A stretch of 64,000 nucleotides of DNA from Cenococcum geophilum 1.58. Lineage: Eukaryota; Ascomycota; Dothideomycetes; Gloniales; Gloniaceae. The notes below the pieces were generated by a model. It was not told the DNA's origin. It did not search any database and saw only the letters and a program-made list of their open reading frames with translations. How positions within the stretch are numbered: position 1 is the stretch's first letter; every line of letters begins with the position of its first letter. Location of the stretch: the NCBI GenBank assembly GCA_001692895.1, contig KV748198.1, positions 1,710,367-1,774,366 on the forward strand, written 5' to 3'. This document shows positions 37,138 to 45,800 of the stretch, piece after piece. The position numbers and the translations under genes were made by a program.

Positions 37138-37703
37138 GAGTCAATAAAGCAGTTTACAAATAAGCTTAATTGCTAGCTATTGACCGTGCTAAGTATATTA
37201 ACGCGTAATGGTTTAAGACGTTCGATACAGAACAGGAACAGGTTAGGAAACGTTGTTAAAGATATAGGGGTTGCGATAGTACGTGCGTAGGTGTTACCGG
37301 ACGAACGTACGCGGGTGACTCCTATAACACTAATAACGTATTATATTATGCTTTTTTAAAACCTAACGCGTATACGCGAACTCCTTCCTATAGTAAACGG
37401 CAACCTTCTTCTTATTACTTCTATCCCTTACCCTATCCTTAGTATACTAACCTTATTTTTATATTAAGCGTTACTAGCTAGCTTACTAAGAGTTATAGGT
37501 GGTATAGATGGCTATAATATAATCTTAAATTTAACCTAGATATTTAGCATTAGCGCTTAAATAGGAGAGAGCCTGGGTAATATAGTAGTTAAAGATATTA
37601 AAGGATTGTCGCTAGGCTATTAAAGCTTAAAGTTAGTAAAAGAAATCTATTAAGGATAGAAAAGCTTATCTTAATGTAACTACCACTTTTAGTACATATA
37701 CAC
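37138..37703. other. Flank between family O and the hairpin-unit array; no gene seen
   Basis: Moderately AT-rich sequence with a CG-containing patch (37250-37320, including gtgttaccggacgaacgtacgcggg). No frame longer than a few dozen codons and no repeat partner recognised in the window. It ends in agtacatatacacgaga, similar to the agtatatataagacgaga that precedes the next two units. Confidence 0.35.
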
Positions 37704-37794
37704 GAGAATTCCGTTAAATTTTCCAAGGAAAATTTCCAAATTGCTGACTTACAGCCAGCAATTTGGTTCCTTGGGTAAATTTAACGGAATTCTC
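37704..37794. repeat. 91-bp hairpin of unit 1
   Basis: Outer arms gagaattccgttaaattt and aaatttaacggaattctc are exact complements. Inner arms ccaaattgctg and cagcaatttgg also pair around a short acttacag-type loop. The left side has a few extra bases (aattt). Immediately downstream is acgcctacggcgggctttt, itself a GCC/GGC mini-stem followed by T residues. Confidence 0.85.
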
Positions 37795-37837
37795 ACGCCT
37801 ACGGCGGGCTTTTGGCTTTGTAAACTCAGTCTGCCCT

Positions 37838-37985
37838 ATTGCTGCCCTGCTACTGCCCTACCGCTGCCAGTACTGCTACTGCTACCACTACCACCACTAC
37901 CGCCACCACTGCCACTACTGCCACTGCCACTGCTGCTACTGCTACCACTACTGCCAATTCTAGTACTGCTCTTACTGCCCCGTTC
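37838..37985. repeat. CTG/CCA-type triplet-rich tract, unit 1
   Basis: An imperfect run of ctgctactgccac-like triplets. It opens all frames on both strands and so creates several false reading frames (for example Thr/Ala-rich or Leu/Pro-rich). No evidence that any is expressed. Confidence 0.7.
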
Positions 37986-38159
37986 CCCGCCCCCGCCAAT
38001 AGCCTGTACCCGCTGGTACTTATATACCCACTGCTTATAAAGCTGCCGCCGCTGCACCTATCGTTGCACCCGTTATTACTTACGCTGTTTATACTGCTCC
38101 TCTTGTTATAGCTGCTCCTGTGGCTTAATCTCCTAAAGGTAATTATCTATAGTTAATGG

Positions 38160-38735
38160 CCGCCGCTTAAACCAATCGAGCGGTCCCTAGCCCTTAGATA
38201 ACCGTGTAGTAGTATAAACCTCCTCTTCGCCAGCCTACTGTACCCATTGCTATAGATATATATGCGCTAACTCCCGTAGCGGAGGCCGGTGCTAATTTAG
38301 TAGTATCTGCTTAGACCTTTAGCGTAGAGCTTTCTTATTTATAAGGCAGATCTTACAAGTTTTAAACTGACCAAATTGGAACGGTTGGCGCAGCTGGTTA
38401 CAACTAGAGCAGTAGCGTAAAGACTATTGCGGAGACTGCTGCAGAGGCTGCTGCGGAGGCTCTTATAGAGGCTCTTACGGAGACTGCTACGGAGACTGCT
38501 GCGGAGGCTGTTGCGGAGACTGCTGCGGAGGCTGTTATGGAGGCTGCTGCGGAGACTGCTGTAGAGGCTGTTGCGGAGGCTGTTAGGCCTGCTTCTTCTC
38601 CTTCCTCTCCTTTTGCCTATACTGGTAGTAAATATATGCAGTAAGGCGGAGACCGTTAGAATTAAAGGGGTATTTAGAAATAGACCTAGCGTAACGATAA
38701 CAGTCATAAAATAAGCGGTTAAGGGGGAGATCTAT
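38160..38735 (-). pseudogene. Degraded zinc-knuckle/Gln-Pro gene, unit 1 copy
   Basis: This minus-strand frame parallels the better copy in unit 2. Its start codon equivalent is ATA at 38735. The first knuckle has lost Cys codons to Tyr, the middle is a Gln/Pro tetrapeptide repeat, and the second knuckle (about 38415-38345) keeps C-S-S-C ... K-T-C-K-I-C with all four Cys. Stops occur only where Gln would fit. A 122-codon frame in another register (Ser-Leu-Arg repeats, 38707-38339) is a by-product of the 12-bp repeat. Function unknown. Confidence 0.5.
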
Positions 38736-39365
38736 AGAGTAGTGGTAGTAATAAGGGTTGCATACACGGTGGTTACGCGGTGGTTGTGTACGCGGTAGTT
38801 GTGTACGCGTAGTTATATACGTACGTGATAGTTTCTAGACAGAGCTCCATGCACGGCTCCCCCTGGGCCGTTGGAGAGCCGTTTATACGGACAATTACAT
38901 AGGCGATTATATTGGCGATGGTAGAGCCGTTTGTAGGGTGTTCGTAGAGACGATACAGAGCCGTTCGTAGGGCCGTTCGTAGAGATAATATAGAGTCGTT
39001 TATACGGACGATTGTACGGGCGACTATATAGGCAATGGTAGAGCCGTTATAGAGACAATATAGAGCCGTTATAGAGCCGTTTATAGGGTCGTTCGTAGAG
39101 CCGTTCGTCAAACGATGTAGAGCCGTTCGTTAGATGATACAGAGCCATTCGTACAGACAATTGTATGGGCGACTGTATGGGCCATAGTAGAGCCGTTCGT
39201 AGAGCTGTTGCAGAGCCGCTATAGGGCCGTCGTAGAGCTGTTCGTAGTCGTTCGTAGAGACGATGCAGGGCCGTTCGTAGAGACGATGCAGAGTCGTCGT
39301 AGAGCCGTTCGTAGGGTCGTTTGTAGAGACGATGCGGAGCCGTTCGTAGGGCCGGTCGTAGAGAC

Positions 39366-39574
39366 GATGCAGAGCCGTCGTAGAGATGCAGAGCCGTCGT
39401 AGAGATGCAGAGCCGTCGTAGAGATGCAGAGCCGTCGTAGAGATGCAGAGCCGTCGTAGAGATGCAGAGCCGTCGTAGAGATGCAGAGCCGTCGTAGAGA
39501 TGCAGAGCCGTCGTAGAGATGCAGAGCCGTCGTAGAGATGCAGAGCCGTCGTAGAGATGCAGAGCCGTCGTAGA
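39366..39574. repeat. Minisatellite: 11 perfect copies of a 19-bp unit
   Basis: The unit gatgcagagccgtcgtaga is repeated 11 times without visible change. Because 19 is not a multiple of three, all frames stay open on the minus strand and produce overlapping false proteins. The equivalent place in unit 2 lacks this expansion. Confidence 0.9.
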
Positions 39575-40108
39575 GACAATGCAGAGCCGTCCGTACGGAC
39601 GATTGTACGTGCGACTGTATGGGCAATGGTAGAGCCGTCGTAAAGCCGTCGTAGAGCCGTCGTAGAGCCGTTATAGAGCTATTCGTAGAGATAAGATTTC
39701 CTAGTATTAGTGCTGCATGTTAGTAGAGCTTTAGAGCTCTAGATAGGCTTTAAGTAGAGCTTCGTGTAGAGCTTTTACGGAGTATCGTGCAGAGTTTTTA
39801 CGGAGCTTCGTTAGAGCTTTTGCAGAGCTTTGTGCACCCTAGAGCTCCAAACCTTTACATTAGTATAATATTACTTAACCTTAGTATATTTAAATGAAAG
39901 TGGTATTATTTTAAAGCGTTTTATAAGCTCTATAAATCTATTACAATAGAAACTTTATATAGGTAATACTAGGGGGTACATCGCAAGTGCAAGTATCAAG
40001 GTCGCTCGGTCGCGAATTAATGGGGTAGCACGTCCCTCATCAGGTGACCAGTTTTTTTTTAGACCAATTGGAAACTTAGGTTAGAAAGTAATTCAGTATA
40101 TATAAGAC

Positions 40109-40199
40109 GAGAAATCCGTTAAATTTTCCAAGGAAAATTTCCAAATTGCTGACTTACAGCCAGCAATTTGGTTCCTTGGGTAAATTTAACGGATTTCTC
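40109..40199. repeat. 91-bp hairpin of unit 2
   Basis: Outer arms gagaaatccgttaaattt and aaatttaacggatttctc are exact complements and differ from unit 1 at a position changed in both arms (aatt to aaat). It is followed by cgcgcctgcggcgggctttt. Confidence 0.85.
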
Positions 40200-40439
40200 G
40201 CGCCTGCGGCGGGCTTTTAGGCTTTAGGGACGAAGTCCTTTTAAAAAACTAAGTAGCTGCCCTACTGCTATGCTACTGTCCTGCTACTGCCCTACTACTA
40301 CCCTACTACTGTCCTGCTGCTATCCTGCTGCTGCTACTACTGCTACAGCTCCTTCTCCTCCTCCCGCTGCTGCCGCCGCTCTTGCTCTTATTGCTGCTGC
40401 TCCTACCTCTGCACCTAATGTATAGCCTATACCCACTGG

Positions 40440-41140
40440 TGCTCATATATCCCCTATTGACGAAGCTAGTAGAGCTGCTTCTGACGTTGCTTGCGCTGTT
40501 TATACTGCTCCTCTTATCGTAACTGCTCCTGTGGCTTAATCTCCTAAAGGTAATTATCTATAGTTAATGCCTGCCGCTTAAGGAGCGGTTCCCAGCCCTT
40601 AGATCTCCGTACGGTAGTATAAACCTCCTCTTCACCAGCCTACTGTACCCATTGTTATAAATGTGTTTATGCTAAATCCCGTAACGGAGGCCGGTGCTGA
40701 TTCTATAGCGTCTACTTAGACCTTTAGTATAGAGCTTTCTTATTTATACGGCAGATCTCGCAAGTTTTAAACCGACCAAATTGGAACGGTTGGCGCCGCT
40801 GGTTACAACTAGAGCAGTGGCGTGGAGACTGCTACGGAGGCTGTTGCGAAGGCTGTTGTGGAGACTGCTGCGGAGGCTGCTGCGGAGACTGCTGCGGAGA
40901 CTGCTGCGGAGACTGCTGTAGAGGCTGTTGCGGAGACTGCTGTGGAGGCTGTTGCGGAGACTGCTGCGGAGGCTGTTGCGGAGGCTGTTGGGCCTACTTC
41001 TTCTCCTTCCTCTCCTTCTGCCTATACTGGCAGTAAATACATACAGTAAGGTAGAGACCGTTAGAATTAAAGGGGTATTCAGAAATAGACCTAGCGCAAT
41101 GACAACGGTCACAAAATAAGCGGTTAAGGGGGAGATCCAT
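40440..41140 (-). pseudogene. Zinc-knuckle/Gln-Pro repeat gene, unit 2 copy (best preserved)
   Basis: From an ATG at 41140 the minus strand reads M-D-L-P-L-N-R-L-F-C-D-R-C, then about 22 residues, then [12 protein letters not shown]: a CxxC...CxxC knuckle followed by a basic stretch. Next come about 14 tetrapeptides of the QQPP/QQSP type (12-bp repeat, 40821-40992). A second knuckle follows, H-C-S-S-C-N-Q ... [14 protein letters not shown] (40820-40749), then a Gln/Glu-rich tail towards 40440. Every interruption is TAG or TAA where Gln would fit, which is the RIP pattern. The longer ATG frame at 41263 merely extends upstream into repeats. The plus-strand Ala/Glu and minus-strand Ser/Leu/Arg frames are shadows. 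I do not recognise the family; nucleic-acid binding is a guess from the knuckles. Confidence 0.6.
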
Positions 41141-42166
41141 AGAGTAGTGGTTGTATACGCAAGGGTTGTATACGCGGTGGTTATGTACGCGTTGGTTGTG
41201 TACGCGTTGGTTATATACGCGTAGTATACGCACGTAACAGTTTCTAGACAGAGCTCCGTGCACGGCTCTCCCTAAGCCGTTAGAGAGCCGTTCGTACGGA
41301 CGATTGTATGGGCGATAGTAGAGCCGTTTCGTGGAGCTGTTTGTATAGGCGATNGTACAGCCGTTCGTAGAGTTGTTCGTAGAGCTGTTCGTATAGCTGT
41401 TCGTAGAGCCGTTATAGAGCCGTCGTAGAGCCGTTNGTGGAGCAGCTGTAGAGCCGTTCGTAGGATCGTTCGTAGAGCCNTCATAGAGCCGTTGCGGAGC
41501 NGTCGTAGAGCCGTTCGTAGAGACGATGCAGAGCTATTCGTAGGGCCGTTCGTAGAGACGATGCAGAGCCGTTCGTAGAGCCGATGCAGAGTCGTTGGTA
41601 CGGACGATTGTATNGACNATTGTATAGGCAGTAGTAGAGCCGACGTAGAGACGATGTAGAGCCGTCATAGAGATGATACAGAGCTGTTCGTAGAGACGTC
41701 CGTAGGGGCGTCCGTAGAGACTTTCTAGTATATTAGTGCTGCGTGTTAGTAGAGCTTTAGAGCTCTAGATAGGCTTTACGTAGAGCTTTATACAGAGCTT
41801 TTACAGAGTATCGTGCAGAGTTTTTACGGAGCTTTGTGTAGAGCTTCGTACAAAGCTCCGTGTAGAGCTCCGTGCACCCCCCGTGAAATTTCTTCCGCAG
41901 AGCTTTAAAGCTTTACATCGGTATAGTATTACTTAATCTTGGTATATTTAAATGAAAGTGATACCATTTTAAAGCGCTTTACAAGCTCTATAAACCTATC
42001 GCAATAGAAATTTTATCTAGGTAATACTGGGGAGTGCATCGCAAGTGCAAGTATTAAGGTCGCTCGGTCGCGAATTAATAGGGTAGCACGTCCCTCATCA
42101 GGTGACCAGTTTTTTTCTAGACCAATTAGAAACTCAGGTTAGAAAGTAATTCAGTATATATAAGAC

Positions 42167-42257
42167 GAGAAATAAGCAAATTTTCTAAGGAAAATTTCTG
42201 AAATTGCTAACTTATAGCCGGCAATTTCAGTTCCTTGGAAAAGTTTACTTATTTCTC
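42167..42257. repeat. 91-bp hairpin of unit 3
   Basis: Arms gagaaataagcaaa and tttacttatttctc pair (with one G-T type wobble). Both arms are changed relative to units 1 and 2, so the pairing but not the sequence is conserved. Inner arms ctgaaattgc and gcaatttcag also pair and also differ from the other units. Confidence 0.8.
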
Positions 42258-42300
42258 GCGCCTACGGCGGGCTTTTGTCCTTTAGGACGAAGTCCTTTTA

Positions 42301-42490
42301 GGACGAAGTCCTATTACTACCCTGCTACTACCCTGCTACTGCCCTACTACTGCCCTGCTACTGCCCTACTACTACCCTACTACTACCCTACTACTGCCCT
42401 ACTACTGCCCTACTACTGCCCTACTGCCCTACTGCTGCCCTACTACTACCCTACTACTGCCCTACTGCTGCCCTACTACTGGCCTACTAT
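42301..42490. repeat. ccctactactg-type short tandem array
   Basis: Imperfect 12-bp units of the form ccctactactgc/ccctgctactac repeated about 15 times. The plus-strand Leu/Pro/Tyr-rich frame over it is a by-product. Confidence 0.75.
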
Positions 42491-43099
42491 TATAGTGGTG
42501 ACGTAAGGCTGCCTTTACGTGATAATCGCGTAATATAGATTTATACAATTAATCACATGACGTATATTAACAATAGCTATTTACGTCGTCGTTGTCGTTA
42601 TTATTGTCTTCTTCCTTAAGCAACAGCACTATTACCACCACCATTACTGCCGCTGCTGCTACTGCTGCGTCTTCTGCTCTTACTCCTGCTGCTACTACTA
42701 CTACCGCTGCCGCCACCACCACCACCACCACCACCATTACCACTACCGCCGCTGCCGCCGCTATGTCCGCGCCCGGCCGCCGCCTCTTAGTGCCGCCGTC
42801 CGTGCCGCTGCCGTTATAGGCTAGGGTGCCTACGCGCAGGACTTCGGTCCTAGCAGATAAGCGTACTAGTAAGTATTAGTACTATAAAAAAATTTAAGAA
42901 TTTAAGAAGATACTAATATATAAATAGCTGCTATAGCTATAGCTGCCGCCAGGGCCCTCCCTGCCCCCACTACTACCGCTACTACTACCGCTACCGCTCC
43001 CGTCGCTCCCCCCGTGGCCGGCTTTACGGCTATTAATTAGCCCGCCGCCCTCCCGCTACCTACCGCCCTCCCACCCTAGAATCCATTGCCTACCGCGCT

Positions 43100-44095
43100 C
43101 GCTGCTGCCGCTAAAGCTACTACCGCCAATACGGCCACAATACGGGCGCTACATCCCCTACCGCGCGTCTGGGGCGTGTCTCTACAGTAGGCTTCTAGCC
43201 TAGGTAGAGCTCCTAAGGTTTATTAGGGGGTCCGCCTTAAGGCCAGGGCCCTAAATACGGAGGTAGCCCTAGCGTAAAGCCGGGGTATAGTAGCCCCGTA
43301 GGCTTATACGTCGTACGCGCAGGGTAGTGGCCTATTTATAAAGTATGTATTAGTCGCGGGCTAGCTACGCGGTAGCTATACTAACTGCTATTATAGCAGC
43401 AAAGGGGCGCGGTGCTTCTTCTGGGCCTATAAGTTAGTAATATAAATAGTAAAAAGCATAACTAATAAAGATAATAGCGTCTGCCCCCACCGCAGCCACT
43501 GCCGCTACCACTACTACTATGCCGGTCCGCCACGGCCGCGCTTCCTCCCGCACCTTAGCGCCTCCTGCTACCGCCGCCGCTGATAATAACAACGATAATA
43601 ACGATAATAATGACGATAACGATAATAAGGAAGAGGAGGCCCTGCTTACCCGCGCCTATCCCTATTTTAAGCAGCGCCAGTAGTTTACAGGGCTACTCCA
43701 CTATTTAGCGGATATAGTTAAGGAGTATAAGGGGTAGGGGAGGAGGTAGGGGGTAAGGGGAAGAAGGGTTTACTAGGCCCTGCGGGGCATTTATAGATAG
43801 TTTACTAACCCTATAGGGCAGTTATAGAAGTAGTTGTTTAAAAAAATAATATACCTTATTACGTAAGTAAAACTTCTGGATATATAATATTGTCTATAGT
43901 AGTTTAATTTAGGGGAAGTAGTACTAAAATACTATTTACGGTAGTAACCTAAGATAGGGCAATATAGAGCTGCCTATAGGTAAAGACCGGTATACGTAAG
44001 TTAACGCTAATAAAGTTAAAGGACTAACCCTACGACTTATTTATAGTTATAGTAAAGTATAACCAAATTGGAAACTGCCTTCTACTAATAATAAA
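43100..44095 (+). pseudogene. DUF3716-like Cys-rich gene remnant plus following acidic/low-complexity frame
   Basis: Plus strand, about 43140-43450: R-A-L-H-P-L-P-R-V-W-G-V, then Y-T-S-Y-A-Q-G-S-G-L-F, Y-V-L-V-A-G-Q-L-R-G-S-Y-T-N-C-Y-Y and K-G-A-R-C. This recalls the fungal pattern CxxCxxGxGPFxxCVVV...GxCxNCxxxxxGxRCSF (Pfam DUF3716, from memory), with several Cys read as Tyr. A frame with Asn/Asp repeats and Y-P-Y-F-K-Q-R-Q (about 43519-44020) follows. It may be a separate gene or the C-terminal part. Stops sit at Gln positions. Not functional. Confidence 0.45.
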
Positions 44096-44185
44096 CGGCA
44101 GTTCTCTATCTATAGAGGTAAGCTTAATGTAAGGGATTAGCCATGTTAGTGACTTAGTTAATTAAGGCACAAGCACGGTAAGAGG

Positions 44186-44412
44186 TGTTAGCGACTTAGT
44201 TAATCGAGGCATAAGCACGGTATAAGGGACGTGCAAGCCTATATAATTAGATTATCTATAAACAAGAATCTAAAGCTAAAGAAAGAAAAGGAGAAGAAGG
44301 GGAGCGCCGCTCGAAGCTATATACGATCTTCGCGTTACGTGACCGCAATATGCGGCAATCTGTGGCAACTTACCGGTGCGTAGTTCTGCCAAGTTCTGCT
44401 AGTGCCGTAACA
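44186..44412 (-). repeat. Element A 3' LTR (227 bp)
   Basis: TGTTAGCGACTT...GTGCCGTAACA. Preceded by agagg and followed inward by tta-ccccccc, the complement of the polypurine tract. Confidence 0.92.
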
Positions 44413-44649
44413 TTACCCCCCCCTCTAAAAAAGCCTGCCCTTAGGCTTTGCCGCTAAAAGTCTTAGTAAGAGAATCTAACTAATTAGACAACTTTAACCG
44501 CCGGTTAAAGTTTCTAAATATCTTAACACCTTACGTAACTAAGAAATTTCTAGGGCGTTCTTATCCTTATATTCTTCTAGTAGCTTATCGTCTTTATTAT
44601 ACTAGCATTCTATCTACTTATCTAGGTACTTTAGCGGTCTAGGTTTATT

Positions 44650-44810
44650 AGGGTAATAGCTATAGAACTTCTAAAGCTTATAGGGGCTACCTATAAAGTT
44701 CTATATAGGGTACTAAGTGGGGTCCAGGTTATATCCTTTCCAACTAATATAATACTTTAACGTTCCCTTTACAAGTTTATAGGCCAGTATTTCTTTAATT
44801 TCCTATTTAT
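44650..44810 (-). pseudogene. Element A chromodomain
   Basis: Minus strand E-I-K-E-I-L-A-Y-K-L, then L-K-Y-Y-I-S-W-K-G-Y-N-L, then a P-I-Q-N-F block and Y-Y-P-N-K-P-R-P. The W-K-G-Y core is intact. A comparable stretch is present in element B at about 50600-50780. Confidence 0.7.
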
Positions 44811-45379
44811 TATCGTCGTTAACTTAAATTAGTAGGGGAGGTTTATTCTTTTATCTAGGTAGTAGGTTATTTATAGCTTTCTATAGCTTATCTAGTAAGA
44901 AAATAGGGTAGACTTTAATTAAGTCTAGGAGCTTAACCTTATACGAGTTACCTACTTTATTAAGAATCTTATACAGTCCTATTATTTTATAGTCTAGCTT
45001 ACGGCTAGGCCGTTCTGTCTTTTAGTTCTTTATTATAACCTAGACTATATCGCCTACAGTAAAGTTAGGCTCGCGCCTATACTTATTTGCCTGCTATTCT
45101 ATTAATTTCTAAGCCTTTTCTAGGTTTATACGGGCTACTTTCTAGGCTTCTTTTAAGCGCTTAGCGTACTGCTAGGCTTCCTTATAAGATAGTTTTTCGC
45201 GTATAGTTTAGGGCCCTTCTAGTCTTTCCCAGTTAAAGCTTATGCGGAGTAGGTAACCCATTTTTAGTTAAATAGGGGCAAATCCGGTAGAGTCGTGGGG
45301 TAGGGTTGCTTGGGCGTAGTTTATTAAGGGTAATAGTTTAGCTTAGTTATCCTAGAAGTAGTTAATAAAAGGCCAGAGT

Positions 45380-45800
45380 CTCTAATCTAAGTATTAATTT
45401 ATAATCTCCGTTTAACCGTCTATCTAGGGGTAATATGCCGTAGAAAGCTTTAGCTTAATGCCTAGAATCCGGGTAAACTTATTCTAAAAGGCTGATATAA
45501 ACTACGGCCTGCGGTTAGATATAATAGTGTCTAGTAGTCCATAAATTTAGTAAACGTAATAGATATACAGTTAGGCTGCCTCTTTAGTATTAATATTCTT
45601 ATAACAGGGAATTAAAAATAGGCGCTTACTAAAGCGGTTAACTAGGATTATAACCATATTATATCTATTACGGTCTAGAGGTAGCTTATAAAAGTCTATA
45701 GAGATATATTACTAGGGGCGGTCGGGTATTAGGAGGGGTTTTAATAGTCCTAGGGTCTTATCTCGTGGGATTATAGACCTATAGCAGTCGTTGCAGTTTT
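45380..45800 (-). pseudogene. Element A integrase core
   Basis: Minus strand: 'I-P-R-D-K-T-L-G-L-L-K-P-L' near 45760, I-S-I-D-F (first Asp) near 45700, I-S-N-R-R-P-Q-F-I-S-A-F-W near 45510 (the second catalytic Asp is Asn), and D-G-x-T-E-I-I-N near 45405 (catalytic Glu retained). This is the arrangement of a fungal Gypsy DDE integrase. Confidence 0.75.

Larger units (their letters stand above)
37704..40108. repeat. Hairpin-headed tandem unit 1 (2405 bp)
   Basis: The unit starts with a 91-bp hairpin (37704-37794) and a short 'gcctacggcgggctttt' tail. It continues through a triplet-rich array (37838-37985), a degraded minus-strand gene (about 38160-38735) with a 12-bp repeat (38418-38585), an 'agagccgttcgt'-type repeat field (38860-39690), and a conserved terminal segment (39700-40100). 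Unit 2 repeats this order. It is richer in GC than the surrounding retrotransposons. Confidence 0.75.
40109..42166. repeat. Hairpin-headed tandem unit 2 (2058 bp)
   Basis: Same order as unit 1: hairpin 40109-40199, triplet-rich tract (40255-40400), minus-strand gene (about 40440-41140), 'gagccgttcgtagag' repeat field (41260-41710), terminal segment (41720-42160) with 'gtcgctcggtcgcgaatta' and 'cctcatcaggtgacca'. The repeat field contains several ambiguous N bases. Units 1 and 2 are clearly homologous but differ throughout. Confidence 0.75.
42167..44143. repeat. Hairpin-headed unit 3, 5' portion (divergent interior)
   Basis: Starts with the third hairpin (42167-42257) and the cgcctacggcgggctttt tail, followed by a duplicated ggacgaagtcc palindrome (42283-42312), a ccctactactg-type array (42301-42490) and triplet runs (42590-42800). 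The interior differs from units 1 and 2 and holds a DUF3716-like pseudogene. It is interrupted at 44143 by Gypsy B, and a terminal segment related to units 1 and 2 reappears at 56041-56380. Confidence 0.6.

Noticed and set aside
37741-38040. Leu/Pro-rich plus-strand frame and Ser/Gly-rich minus-strand frame in unit 1
   Set aside because: Produced by the triplet tract; the shared Met start comes from the hairpin, not from a conserved gene, and unit 2 has stops there.
38339-38707. 122-codon minus-strand frame of Ser-Leu-Arg repeats, with a same-length partner at 40744-41112 and a hydrophobic N-terminus
   Set aside because: The same 12-bp repeat read in the neighbouring register gives Gln-Pro repeats joining two Cys knuckles, with stops only at Gln positions. 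The Ser-Leu-Arg frame is its shadow.
39366-39574. CRISPR-like array
   Set aside because: The repeats are directly adjacent with no unique spacers, and the genome is fungal.
39130-39626. Overlapping 135-149-codon frames over the 19-bp array
   Set aside because: A 19-bp period keeps several frames open at once; no start context, no partner in unit 2, no domain.
42592-42819. Thr/Ala-rich 75-codon frame
   Set aside because: Low-complexity triplet run without any non-repetitive domain.
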